DNA of 64,000 nt from Trichormus sp. M33_DOE_039. Its GTDB lineage: Bacteria; Cyanobacteriota; Cyanobacteriia; Cyanobacteriales; Nostocaceae. Numbering within the stretch: position 1 is the stretch's first letter; each line of letters begins with the position of its first letter. Location of the stretch: NCBI GenBank assembly GCA_015296085.1, contig DVDT01000050.1, forward strand, positions 1-64,000, read 5' to 3'. Position numbers and translations under genes: made by a program. The notes under the pieces are model-generated. The model searched no databases, had not been told where the DNA came from, and saw only the letters and a list, made by a program, of their open reading frames with translations. Shown one piece after another: positions 35,682 through 44,605 of this stretch.

Positions 35682-35970
35682 CAAAGGAATAAGTAACTGG
35701 CTCTTATTGTTGGGAGTCATTGTTTTATCAGTCACGCCTTTAATATTTCTCAAAGGTGCAGAGTTTACCGGTGCAGATGGACAAGCCGCAGAGGTAATTG
35801 GGAAAGTGAAACCCGAATATCAACCTTGGTTTAAACCTTTATTTGAGCCACCTAGCAAAGAAATAGAAAGTTTATTATTTAGTTCACAAGCGGCTTTGGG
35901 TGCAGGAATTATCGGTTATGCAATTGGTTTATATAAAGGACGTTCCCAGCAGCAAAGGAATAAGGAATGA
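35668..35970 (+). CDS. cbiN: Cobalt ECF transporter accessory subunit CbiN
   Basis: A 100-residue protein with one helix at each end and a short periplasmic loop ([32 protein letters not shown]). The FTGADGQA and YxPWF blocks are the CbiN signature. It helps CbiM load cobalt. It overlaps cbiM upstream (14 nt) and cbiQ downstream by 4 nt (ATGA). Confidence 0.93.
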   Translation: MNQSSKGISNWLLLLGVIVLSVTPLIFLKGAEFTGADGQAAEVIGKVKPEYQPWFKPLFEPPSKEIESLLFSSQAALGAGIIGYAIGLYKGRSQQQRNKE

Positions 35971-36764
35971 GCCTGCAAATCGATACACTGGCTTACACAA
36001 ATAAATTACGGCGATTAGCACCAGCGCAGAAATTATTGTTTGCGATCGCCTTACTGCTCATCTCAAATTTTTCTCATCCCCCAGTGCAAATTTTAATTGC
36101 AGCATGGATGAGTATCTGGACAATATTTTATGCAGGTATTCCCGCTAAAATTTATCTAAAACTTGTGTATATCCCGATTTTATTTTGGTTAACAAGCTTA
36201 CCAGCTTTAGTAATTAACGGTGTTACGATTAATCACTTAAGTTTTATTCAAAATGATATTGTAAATGGTGTAAATATTGGTAATTATTATTTATATATTA
36301 GTAAACATGGCATTGAGCAAGGATGGAGCATTTTCACACGAGCGATCGCAGCGATTTCTTGCTTTTACTTTGTCATGTTAACTATTCCATTTACTGACTT
36401 ATTAAAAACTTTCAGGCGTATAGGTTTACCGATACTCATCACAGATTTACTCTTACTAATGTATCGGTTTATTTTCGTCCTTCTAAATACAGCCTCAGAG
36501 TTATGGGTAGCCCAGCAATCTCGTAGTGGCTATCGCACATTCAACCTGAGCATGAAAAGTTTGTCACTATTAATCGGACAATTATTGCAACGCACTCTCG
36601 AAAAATACCATCAAGTTTCCCTAAGTCTAGAATCTAGAGGATTTAACGGCGAGTTTCAAGTTTGGCATTCCTCTCGTTATTATATATCCAAACGATATGC
36701 AATGGAAGCCATATTTGGATGTTTAATCTTAATGGAATTAGAATTTAAAAGATACATATTTTAA
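35967..36764 (+). CDS. cbiQ: Cobalt ECF transporter transmembrane subunit CbiQ
   Basis: A 265-residue T-component that couples CbiM to the ATPase. It has several N-terminal helices and the C-terminal coupling region with the Ala-Arg-Gly-type motifs seen as AQQSRSGYRT and SLESRGFNGEF. Its start overlaps cbiN. A 56-68-bp gap with CTCTGCG repeats precedes the ATPase gene. Confidence 0.9.
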   Translation: MSLQIDTLAYTNKLRRLAPAQKLLFAIALLLISNFSHPPVQILIAAWMSIWTIFYAGIPAKIYLKLVYIPILFWLTSLPALVINGVTINHLSFIQNDIVNGVNIGNYYLYISKHGIEQGWSIFTRAIAAISCFYFVMLTIPFTDLLKTFRRIGLPILITDLLLLMYRFIFVLLNTASELWVAQQSRSGYRTFNLSMKSLSLLIGQLLQRTLEKYHQVSLSLESRGFNGEFQVWHSSRYYISKRYAMEAIFGCLILMELEFKRYIF

Positions 36765-36832
36765 ACACTCCCAGCCAATAACTCTGATTAAAACTCTACA
36801 TCCCTCTGCGCTACTCTGCGTTGCAAATAAAG

Positions 36833-37657
36833 ATGACTATACAGGAAACATTACTAGAATTTCAACAAGTAAACTACACCTACCCAGGCGCAGACAAACC
36901 CGCCTTAGCTGGCATCAATTTGAGTATACCAACAGGTAAAAAATGTGCCTTGATCGGTAAAAATGGTTGTGGTAAAACTACACTGTTCTTACTAGCTAAT
37001 GGTCTATATAAACCCCGCCAAGGAATTATATCTTGGCGAGGCAAACCTTTACAATACGACCGTGGTTTCTTAATGAAATTACGTCAAAGTATTGGTCTCA
37101 TATTTCAAAATCCAGAACAGCAACTAGTAGCATCTACCGTTGAAGAGGATATTTCTTATGGTTTATGCAATTTAGGATTGCCGTCAGACGAAATTCAACA
37201 ACGAGTTGAGCAAGCATTAATAGAATTTGATTTAAATGAATTAGCTGAAAGACCAGTCCATCATCTCAGTTTAGGACAGAAAAAGCGAGTTTCTTTAGCT
37301 GATGTGATGGTTTTAAAACCAGAATTGCTCTTATTAGATGAACCAACTGCCTACTTAGATAGACCACAAACCCGTAACTTAATTGCACTGTTAAACAAAA
37401 TTCATACATCTGGCACAACTATACTCATGGCAACCCATGATTTAGATTTTGTTTGTAGTTGGGCGGATTGGGTGTTTGTGATGGATCAAGGACAATTAAT
37501 TCTAGAAGGTAAGCCAGAGGAAGTATTTGTTCAACGTGATCTCCTTGATGCAATACAACTTGGTGTACCACTGATTTACGAAATATTATCTAGCGAAGCA
37601 ATAGAAAAAAACATATTAGAACAGTTTCATCAACGCCTATTAAATTTATTTAGTTAA
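36833..37657 (+). CDS. cbiO: Cobalt ECF transporter ATPase CbiO
   Basis: ABC ATPase of the first importer. I prefer the ATG at 36833 (274 residues) to a TTG four codons earlier. Walker A is GKNGCGKTT, the signature LSLGQKKR is ECF-style, and Walker B is ELLLLDEPTAYLD. A Q-loop (LIFQNPEQQL) and the switch His (MATHDLDFV) are present. It completes a full M-N-Q-O set. A single ATPase gene is usual for group I ECF metal importers. Confidence 0.93.
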   Translation: MTIQETLLEFQQVNYTYPGADKPALAGINLSIPTGKKCALIGKNGCGKTTLFLLANGLYKPRQGIISWRGKPLQYDRGFLMKLRQSIGLIFQNPEQQLVASTVEEDISYGLCNLGLPSDEIQQRVEQALIEFDLNELAERPVHHLSLGQKKRVSLADVMVLKPELLLLDEPTAYLDRPQTRNLIALLNKIHTSGTTILMATHDLDFVCSWADWVFVMDQGQLILEGKPEEVFVQRDLLDAIQLGVPLIYEILSSEAIEKNILEQFHQRLLNLFS

Positions 37658-37916
37658 TATAATTCCCGTAAAAATATCTGATTTTAATCTGGATGTTTTA
37701 AGATTCAATTATTAACAAAATCAATAAAAATTAATAACTTGCTAAACAAGTACATTATTTGATGTAGATTTTATTGCCAGTATTCCCTAAGTCACAGGAT
37801 AAAATCCCCCAATAGGGCATTGAAAACAGATGAAAAATATTGTTTTTTATAAGTTTGATGCCTAAAATTGCACAATCAAATTGTGCAGAATCATACTTTC
37901 GATATAGGGCATAATT

Positions 37917-38837
37917 ATGCACATACCTGATGGATTTGTTTCTGTGCCGGTAGCTGGTGCTACTGGTTTAGCAAGTTTCGTTGCATTATTTGTGGCTTGT
38001 GAGCGATCGCAACAAGCCTTTGGCGTTCGTCGCGCCCCCATACTGGGCTTAACCACAGCCTTTATTTTTGCGGCGCAAATGATTAATTTCCCAGTCGCGG
38101 GAGGGACAAGTGGTCACTTATTAGGAGGGACTTTAGCGGCGATTATTTTGGGTAGCCCTTGGGCGGGAATGCTTTGCATTGCCACAGTCTTAATTATTCA
38201 AGCCGTCTTGTTTGCCGATGGTGGCATCACTGCCTTGGGAGCTAATATCTTGAATATGGCAGTCATCGGCGTTTGGGTAGGTTGGATATTAACCCAAACT
38301 TTGCAAAGGCTATTGGGAGGTTCTAAAGGACGCTTACCCTTAGCGGCTGGAATTGCTGCCGGTATCAGCGTTGTAGTCGCAGCGATCGCTTGTGCAATTG
38401 AATTACTGCTGTCTGGAACTGCATCCATAGCTGTTTTACCAGCAATGGCTGGTGTTCATATTTTGATTGGTGTGGGTGAAGGTTTAATTACTGGTGGTGT
38501 GTTGACTTATCTCGCGAAAGCGCGTCCAGATTTACTACCAGGAGAACAAGCAGAAATGCGCGGTTGGGTAGTACCTATCGTTAGCATAGTTTTAGTGGCT
38601 GGTTTACTATCACTGATAGCCTCAGCTTGGCCTGATGGTTTAGAAAAGGTAGCAGAAGACTTAGGCTTTATCAACTTAGCAGAACAAGTACGAGTAGCTG
38701 TACCAACACCCTTAGCAGACTATGGAATCGAGGGTTTAGGAATGATCGGTACAAGTATCGCTGGCCTCATAGGTGCAGCAGCTTGCTTTGTTGTCGCCTT
38801 TGGGATCGCCAAAATAGTCAGACCGAAGAATGCTTAA
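37917..38837 (+). CDS. Fused M-N subunit of a second cobalt/nickel ECF transporter
   Basis: A 306-residue protein that starts directly with MHIPDGFVSVPVAG, the metal-binding N-terminus of CbiM/NikM, without a signal peptide. Residues about 1-200 are the M component (GITALGANILNMAVIG). The C-terminal region (about 215-300), containing WPDGLEKVAEDLGF, is the N-like domain (PDGL family) fused on. This fused form is common in nickel importers, but some transport cobalt. Nickel would serve urease and hydrogenase in Nostoc. It forms its own set with the two genes that follow. Confidence 0.88.
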   Translation: MHIPDGFVSVPVAGATGLASFVALFVACERSQQAFGVRRAPILGLTTAFIFAAQMINFPVAGGTSGHLLGGTLAAIILGSPWAGMLCIATVLIIQAVLFADGGITALGANILNMAVIGVWVGWILTQTLQRLLGGSKGRLPLAAGIAAGISVVVAAIACAIELLLSGTASIAVLPAMAGVHILIGVGEGLITGGVLTYLAKARPDLLPGEQAEMRGWVVPIVSIVLVAGLLSLIASAWPDGLEKVAEDLGFINLAEQVRVAVPTPLADYGIEGLGMIGTSIAGLIGAAACFVVAFGIAKIVRPKNA

Positions 38838-38901
38838 TCAGGTGACAGGGCACAGAGAAAAGCTGAATCTGATACTTCTTCATTTTAAATTTTGAATTGA
38901 T

Positions 38902-39570
38902 ATGGCTTTGCCGTTACGCTTGCATTTATCTCTAGTGATTGTTGTCGGGACAGCTTTGTTAAAGCAACATGCTTGGTATTGGCTAGGTGTGTATGGTGCG
39001 ATCGCCTTCATTTGGCTAGCAGTTTTACGCCCACCAATTCGTCAGATGGGAGGATTGCTAGGCACAGAATTAATTTTCTTATCATTAGTAGCATTACCTT
39101 TGGGTTGGGAACGAGCCAGTTTTCTGTTAGTTCGTTCTCTTGTCTGTCTCATCGTCATGAATAGTTTTTTGCTAACCCTACCCCCCCACAGTTTCGGGAT
39201 CGCCCTCAAGAGTTTACCCGTACCAGCCGCCTTGAAAGAAAATTTACTCCTAGCTGGACAATACCTCGAAATATTGCTGTCAGAAGTCAAACGGATGCAG
39301 CGTAGCGCACAGCTACGAGGACTGAATGGCGCGTCTGGCTGGCTGCGCTACGCCAGTGCAGCCATGATTGGTACTTTGTATATCCGCAGTTTAGACAGGG
39401 CGGAACGCGTCTATGGTGCAATGGTGATTCGTGGTTACAACGGGAAATTACCCGTAGATTCTATATTCACAGCTAAAGACCGTTTTATGCTGCTGATGGC
39501 TTGGGCGATCGCAATTTGTTTTACCCTCAGTTCCTATAGAGTTGTGCATCTTGAAATCTTTAACTTCTAA
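38902..39570 (+). CDS. ECF transporter transmembrane subunit (CbiQ/NikQ)
   Basis: A 222-residue T-component for the second importer. The C-terminal coupling motifs are visible as RSAQLRGLNG and RVYGAMVIRGYNG. A GC-rich stretch (GGCTGCGCTACGCC at about 39341) inside the gene resembles small Nostoc repeat elements, in frame. The gene overlaps the next ATPase gene by 29 nt. Confidence 0.88.
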   Translation: MALPLRLHLSLVIVVGTALLKQHAWYWLGVYGAIAFIWLAVLRPPIRQMGGLLGTELIFLSLVALPLGWERASFLLVRSLVCLIVMNSFLLTLPPHSFGIALKSLPVPAALKENLLLAGQYLEILLSEVKRMQRSAQLRGLNGASGWLRYASAAMIGTLYIRSLDRAERVYGAMVIRGYNGKLPVDSIFTAKDRFMLLMAWAIAICFTLSSYRVVHLEIFNF

Positions 39571-40315
39571 CCCCCAAACTTCCACTCGTAATCCCCACAA
39601 TGGCATAGTTGAGGTGAAAAATTTAGTCTATGCTTATCCACGTCAAGAACCTGTGTTAACAGATATCTCTTTTAGCTTAAATACAGGCGATCGCGTGGCG
39701 TTGATGGGTGCAACTGGTTCTGGTAAAAGTACCTTGCTAGAAAATCTCATTGGTTTGAAACAACCAAAATCCGGCACAATTTCGATTAATCACATCCCCT
39801 TAGAACCGAAAACTCTCCCTCAAGTCCGGCGATACATTGGTTTTAGCTTCCAAGATGCTAACGACCAATTATTTATGCCCACTATCCTCGAAGATATTAC
39901 CTTCGGCCCACGCAACTATGGTGTCCCACCAGCCATAGCTAGCGATCGCGCCCGCCAACTTTTAGCAGATTTTGGGCTAGCAGCCTACGCTAACCGTTCT
40001 GCCCACGAACTCTCAGGGGGACAAAGACGACTAGCCGCCCTCGCCGCAATTTTGGCACTAGAACCAAAAATCTTAATATTAGATGAGCCAACTACAGGAC
40101 TAGATCCCGCATGGCGGCGACACTTGGCACAAGTACTATTAAATTTACCAGTGCAAGTCATATTAATTGCTTCCCATGAATTACATTGGTTGGGAAAAGT
40201 AACTCAACGCGCTCTAGTATTATCTGGTGGACGCATTGCCGTTGATAGTGATATTCAGCCACTTTTGCAAGATGGGGAAACTTTAGAAAATTTAGGTTTA
40301 CCCATAGGTTGGTGA
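39542..40315 (+). CDS. ECF transporter ATPase (CbiO/NikO)
   Basis: A 257-residue ABC ATPase of the second importer. Walker A is GATGSGKST, the signature LSGGQRRLAAL, and Walker B KILILDEPTTGLD. The frame opens with TTG inside the preceding gene; the exact start is uncertain because the conserved domain begins only at about residue 20 (NGIVEVKNLVYAYP). The overlap with the Q subunit implies coupled translation. Confidence 0.92.
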   Translation: MCILKSLTSNPQTSTRNPHNGIVEVKNLVYAYPRQEPVLTDISFSLNTGDRVALMGATGSGKSTLLENLIGLKQPKSGTISINHIPLEPKTLPQVRRYIGFSFQDANDQLFMPTILEDITFGPRNYGVPPAIASDRARQLLADFGLAAYANRSAHELSGGQRRLAALAAILALEPKILILDEPTTGLDPAWRRHLAQVLLNLPVQVILIASHELHWLGKVTQRALVLSGGRIAVDSDIQPLLQDGETLENLGLPIGW

Positions 40316-40469
40316 TCAGTTGCGGAAATATAGGGGTATCGGGTAGTAGGAGAGTAGGAGGTGCAGGGGAAGTAGAGGAGAATAATTAACGCCCAACTCC
40401 TGATGAGTAATGACTCTTGAATTGTTGAGAGCCTGATACTCTCTTACTGAGAGTTGAAAATAGGAATTT

Positions 40470-41318
40470 ATGCACAACGCACTACTCACCGATACTAGCC
40501 AAGAAATTAAATTGCTAGTTGTAGATATAGACGGCACAATTTCAGGAGAGTCGAACACCATTAGTTCCACAGTTAAGCAAGCGATCGCCGCCGTTCAATC
40601 TCAAGGGATTCAAGTTGCGATCGCTACTGGGAGAATGTATCGTTCAGCACTGCGCTTTCATCAAGATTTAAATTCTACATTACCACTCATGGCTTATCAG
40701 GGAGCTTGGATTCAAGATCCCACTAGTCAAGAAATTTATCAACATTCCCCTGTGTCTAGAGATATCGCCCTCCAACTACTAGACTATTTTGAACAGCCAG
40801 CATTGCGATCGCTTTTGTCTGTCCACTTCTACATCAATGATCAACTTTACGTGCGGGATATAACCCCAGAAACTCAAGCTTATGCTGCACGTTCAGGTAT
40901 CACTCCCATCCCTGTCGGAGATTTGCGCCAAACTCTATCCCAAGAACCCACCAAGATTTTAGCTTTGTGTGATGACACCAGCGTCATCAAAGATTTATTA
41001 GGAAATTTACGCCGCCAGTACACCCCAGCAGAACTTTACATGACAACTTCCGTTGCTACTTTCTTTGAAGCGACAAATGCTGTTGTTAACAAAGGTAATG
41101 CCGTGCGTTTCTTAGCAGAGGAAGTATTGGGGTTACAACGTCAAAACGTGATGACTATCGGCGATAACTTCAATGATTTAGAAATGCTGGAATATGCGGG
41201 GATTGGTGTAGCGATGGGAAATGCCCCAGAAGATGTCAAAGCGATCGCTAATTGGGTAGCTCCTAGTGTAGAGGTGGATGGAGTTGCAACAGCCATTGAA
41301 AAATTCTTACTTTCTTGA
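40470..41318 (+). CDS. Cof-type HAD-superfamily phosphatase
   Basis: A 282-residue hydrolase. Motif I is VVDIDGTIS (two catalytic Asp residues), motif II lies in the AIATGRMYRS stretch, the motif III Lys is in NKGNAVRFL, and motif IV is GDNFNDLEMLE. The C2 cap between makes it a Cof/YidA type, acting on small sugar phosphates, pyridoxal phosphate or flavin phosphates in the cytosol. The substrate is not predictable. An AGGA site precedes the ATG. Confidence 0.92.
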   Translation: MHNALLTDTSQEIKLLVVDIDGTISGESNTISSTVKQAIAAVQSQGIQVAIATGRMYRSALRFHQDLNSTLPLMAYQGAWIQDPTSQEIYQHSPVSRDIALQLLDYFEQPALRSLLSVHFYINDQLYVRDITPETQAYAARSGITPIPVGDLRQTLSQEPTKILALCDDTSVIKDLLGNLRRQYTPAELYMTTSVATFFEATNAVVNKGNAVRFLAEEVLGLQRQNVMTIGDNFNDLEMLEYAGIGVAMGNAPEDVKAIANWVAPSVEVDGVATAIEKFLLS

Positions 41319-41365
41319 GGATGGTGGGTGAGGTTCATATAAAGCGAAAAACCCCTTAAATCAGA

Positions 41366-41442
41366 AAGAACACCGACGACTGGCCGTGTTTCGTCTCGGT
41401 GTTCTTGCTGGTTCGCTCCTCACACACCAGTTAATATAACTG
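41366..41442 (+). ncRNA. Candidate structured RNA or bidirectional terminator with CTCCTCACAC motif
   Basis: AAGAACACCGA at 41366-41376 and TCGGTGTTCTT at 41396-41406 form an exact 11-bp stem. A CU-rich single strand CTCCTCACACAC follows, then a small stem CAGTTA-ATA-TAACTG at 41428-41442. Hairpin, CU-rich strand, hairpin recalls the cyanobacterial small RNA Yfr1, whose core is ACUCCUCACAC. The last stem has no T tract, and the first may simply terminate the converging genes. Confidence 0.3.
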
Positions 41443-41564
41443 AGGTCAATAAATCCGTCAATACTTAGTATAAAAGTCAATATTCCACAGTTATTGAATT
41501 TTGAATTTTGTAGGCGTAAGCCTAGCCGTAGGCTATGAGTAAATTTTGAATTGATCAGTCTCCG

Positions 41565-42446
41565 CTAAAGCTCGATTGGTCCAGCGATTCCCAATTTGGC
41601 TATGAGTAAAAACCTTAAAACGCATTGAGTAGCCATGACTAATCCCAACCTAGCTTGCATAAGTTCTGGGGATTTAGTCTTAACCTCACCCCAAATGCGA
41701 CATTGACTCCAGAAACTCACAAAAGCTTGACTCACGTCCCAGGCGATTTTTTCCCATTTGACTTTGCTCGGCTCATCAGCGCACTCTAATTCATCTACAG
41801 CTTTCACTAATTCCACAATTAAATAAGTCTCTGCTGGGTGATGCAGGTGTAATTTGCGATCGCTATTGAGCCAAGATAATGTTCCTGTTGCTACCAAACC
41901 TCCCAGATGCCAGATGTCATCACTCTTTGGTAATGTTTGTTTCCAAGCAATCAATCCTTCGCGTTGAGCTAAAAATATCAACGAGCAGCAACGCGCATGA
42001 GCATACTGAACCGCAAATAAACGAGATGATTCATCAGTTTTGACACTAGCCCAATTGTTATGAATTGGTGACTTGAGTCCCACAAAATTGGCACTGCTTT
42101 TTGACACCCCAAAAGCGATACTTTGCAGCCAAGAGGCTAACAAAGGATGTGTGATCTCAATGTGTATCCAACCAGGAGTAACTATTTGTGTCAGCAGTGT
42201 GCCACCAGAAGTATTAAATATTTGCGAAGCGATCGCATTGGCTATTTCTCCAGCCACGGAATTATGAGATTTTGCCAACTGCAACGCCACACCAGAAATA
42301 TACAAAACTCGCTTAATATCTCTACCTTGATATAGAGGCATTTTGCCATTTATTATGTATGCACTCTGTTCACGAGTCATGTAAGCATCTACCGCAGCTA
42401 TCAAGTAGCTGTTTATCAACTGCTTAATGGCTGTATTTTTACTCAC
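41565..42446 (-). CDS. Free-standing DALR anticodon-binding-domain protein
   Basis: A 293-residue protein from a GTG start. The C-terminal half (about 135-290; RLFAVQYAHARCCSLIFLAQ ... MQARLGLVMATQCVLRFLLIAKLGIAGP) resembles the DALR anticodon-binding domain of arginyl-tRNA synthetase, but the catalytic core (HIGH, KMSKS) is missing. The N-terminal part has a CbrA- or ArgRS-N-like pattern that I cannot assign. It may bind tRNA as an accessory factor. Other cyanobacteria carry similar proteins, so it is not simply a broken argS. Confidence 0.75.
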   Translation of the reverse strand: MSKNTAIKQLINSYLIAAVDAYMTREQSAYIINGKMPLYQGRDIKRVLYISGVALQLAKSHNSVAGEIANAIASQIFNTSGGTLLTQIVTPGWIHIEITHPLLASWLQSIAFGVSKSSANFVGLKSPIHNNWASVKTDESSRLFAVQYAHARCCSLIFLAQREGLIAWKQTLPKSDDIWHLGGLVATGTLSWLNSDRKLHLHHPAETYLIVELVKAVDELECADEPSKVKWEKIAWDVSQAFVSFWSQCRIWGEVKTKSPELMQARLGLVMATQCVLRFLLIAKLGIAGPIEL

Positions 42447-42595
42447 TCGTAGGCTCTAGTACACTTAGATTTTCTTTAAAAACTTTGTTGTAGAAATTAC
42501 TTAAGTAACTGTCATCTGTCTTTAGATATAATATTCTTGTGAAGGGAGAAAAATGAGATTAGCATAAAATTTCATAAATATTAGATGAATAATAT

Positions 42596-42609
42596 GTAAA
42601 CTTTACTAC
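42596..42609 (+). promoter_or_regulatory. NtcA-type operator upstream of the DevH-like gene
   Basis: GTA-N8-TAC is matched exactly (GTAAACTTTACTAC), about 130 bp before the start codon. A TATAAC hexamer at 42630-42635 lies 20 nt downstream, close to the usual spacing to the -10 box of NtcA-activated promoters. It suggests induction on nitrogen deprivation. Confidence 0.6.
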
Positions 42610-42738
42610 CATCATTGTACAGTAAGAAGTATAACAAAATAGTAGGGCGCAAATTTGCTCTCTACTTTGTTTGATGGCTGGCGCTGTTAGGCGTTAGGCC
42701 TACTTCAAAAATACAAAGACACTCCTTGCACCTTATTT

Positions 42739-43497
42739 ATGTCGTCTTTGTCTTCAGCCGAACGCTCTTTGTTACCTATGCAATCTCCATCTTCCTTTTC
42801 TGAGGCATCACGCCCTTTTCTGACTTGGCAACGCATTCTTGACTGGGCCCAAGAACACTATCGCTGCCGCACCTTTAGCAAAGATGAGCGAATTCCAGCC
42901 CGTCCTGGATTGCTTTATTTGGTACAAAGGGGTGCGATTCGCATGGTAGGAACTGCCCAAGTAAGTGCTACCGCGAGTCAGTTAACTTCTCGTCGGATCA
43001 ACAGAACTCCAGAAGAAGCTTTCTTAGGTTTTGTTGGCGCAGGACAGCCATTTGAAATCGTGGCGCAGTCACCATTTACTCTGCAAGCTTATGCTCACGT
43101 TGATCAAACAGCAGTGCTGTGGATGTACTGGCATGATTTGGATAACTGGCCTCACTTCCGTCGTGAAGTCATGGATGCCTTCAAATACCAGCACCAGCGT
43201 AAACTGCTGTGGCTGAGTGCTTTGGGACAACGCCGCACCATTGACAGACTTTTAGGATTCCTCACTTTGTTGATTGAGGAATATGGAGAGCCTGCCATGA
43301 GCGAGACTGATCCCGACGTTATTCGTGGCTATTGTCTGCCTTTCCCGCTGACTCACGCCCAAATCGGTAGCGCAATTGGTTCAACTCGCGTTACTGTCAC
43401 TCGCTTGATGGGTAAGCTGCGTCAACGTGGCTTAATTCTCACTCAAGGCGATAATCTGATTTGCCTGCCAGCAGAGTCAATTAATCGAGCCAGCTAA
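42739..43497 (+). CDS. devH: CRP/FNR-family regulator, DevH-like
   Basis: A 252-residue transcription factor. A degenerate cNMP-binding-like beta-roll (about 45-150) precedes a dimer helix, and the C-terminal helix-turn-helix reads THAQIGSAIGSTRVTVTRLMGKLRQRG at about 210-236. The recognition helix is nearly identical to that of NtcA, but the rest differs, so this is not NtcA. DevH of Anabaena PCC 7120 is the NtcA-related CRP-family protein needed for the heterocyst glycolipid layer and is induced during differentiation. The symbol rests on this resemblance plus the NtcA-type site upstream, not on a sequence search. Confidence 0.65.
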   Translation: MSSLSSAERSLLPMQSPSSFSEASRPFLTWQRILDWAQEHYRCRTFSKDERIPARPGLLYLVQRGAIRMVGTAQVSATASQLTSRRINRTPEEAFLGFVGAGQPFEIVAQSPFTLQAYAHVDQTAVLWMYWHDLDNWPHFRREVMDAFKYQHQRKLLWLSALGQRRTIDRLLGFLTLLIEEYGEPAMSETDPDVIRGYCLPFPLTHAQIGSAIGSTRVTVTRLMGKLRQRGLILTQGDNLICLPAESINRAS

Positions 43498-44232
43498 AAC
43501 AGCATAATTGACCGTTTTAGGGCATCTACAGTTAGGAACTGCCGCTCTGTCCAACAGCAATAGGAAACAGATGTCGGCCAAAATTGACGGTCAAATGAAA
43601 CGAATCAGTTCCCAAAAGCCCCGATTAGCTTGCAGTAAGTCAGCGCCAGCAACACTTGCTTACTGCTCAGAGACATCAATCTGTTTGACCACCACAAACA
43701 GATTGTGCAATCGGGTAAATCTCCAAATCACAGACCTCAATGTTCAATTGATTCCATTGGCCAAGAATTTTAGGGAGGACAGATAATTCTTGGTAAGGAA
43801 AAATAACTAGCAACTGCGTTCGCACCAACTGCAAAGACTGGTTGAACATTGAGGTATGATTACTGGGGATAAATCTGAAGGCGCATTATCAATAATTCCG
43901 CTGCAACATCCCTACTAACTCAGCAGCATTTAAAATTTTTTAAGTTAGATTGAATGAAGATACTAAAGAACTAACTCTGCCGTCACATTGATAATTAAAA
44001 CTCAGAGATATTTTGTTTACTGAATACGCTCTGAAAATTTAGTCGCGGTTCGACACAATCAAACCAAATTACTTTGAGAAAAATTAATGCGATCGCCTCG
44101 CTTCAGCATGATTATAGCGATCGCAAAACATGATAATAAATATAGGTAAACATTAATTGTAATCTAAATCAAGTAGGTCAGAGTAGCTCCTGCGATACTA
44201 TTTTTATAATGTAAATCACATCACATAAACTT
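43498..44232. other. Non-coding spacer with two inverted repeats
   Basis: About 735 bp after the DevH-like gene. CAATCTGTTTG/CAAACAGATTG at 43677-43705 (11-bp stem, 7-nt loop) and CCAAGAATT/AATTCTTGG at 43761-43793 (9-bp stem) are perfect inverted repeats. A 92-codon TTG-started frame across them has no recognisable sequence, and I do not call it. The rest is AT-rich. Confidence 0.5.
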
Positions 44233-44604
44233 ATGGAGCTAGACTCTTTAGCAACTGAGGTGATTCTGACCCACCCCCGTCGCTCTCTCGGTAAAGTTAC
44301 ACTAGATTGGACACCCCAGCCTGGAAACTATCTTGATTTGGAGGGGAAAACCTATGCGGTTTTGGAACGTCGCCACAGATATCAATTTAAATCTGGACGT
44401 TATCGCTTGCAAAACATTGCCCTGTACGTGCAGTCTGCTCAAAGACCAGCAGAGAAAAGTTTAGTAGCAGGGCGTTGGGTCGTTGGGGATGCTACTTGTA
44501 GATATAATGCCCATTCAGAAATTATTCGCTGTGCTGTCAATCCCAATGGGCCTTGTGAATCCTGCCGTTTTTATGAAACAGTTAACGACCTCCCGAATGT
44601 TTGA
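44233..44604 (+). CDS. DUF6464-like conserved cyanobacterial protein
   Basis: A 123-residue soluble protein. The conserved pattern is PGNYLDLEGKTYAVLERRHRYQFKSGRYRLQNIALYVQ, followed by a C-terminal cluster CRYN...IRCAVNPNGPCESCRFYE with four cysteines that could bind a metal or iron-sulfur cluster. The function is unknown. Its stop is one base from the stop of the convergent fmt gene. Confidence 0.8.
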   Translation: MELDSLATEVILTHPRRSLGKVTLDWTPQPGNYLDLEGKTYAVLERRHRYQFKSGRYRLQNIALYVQSAQRPAEKSLVAGRWVVGDATCRYNAHSEIIRCAVNPNGPCESCRFYETVNDLPNV

Positions 44605-44605
44605 G

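Noticed and set aside
42739-43497. NtcA itself
   Set aside because: Only the helix-turn-helix matches; the N-terminal two thirds and the length (252 against about 223) differ from NtcA.
43508-43786. 92-codon frame after the DevH-like gene
   Set aside because: TTG start with no ribosome site, two inverted repeats run through it, and the residue pattern shows no domain or conserved block.
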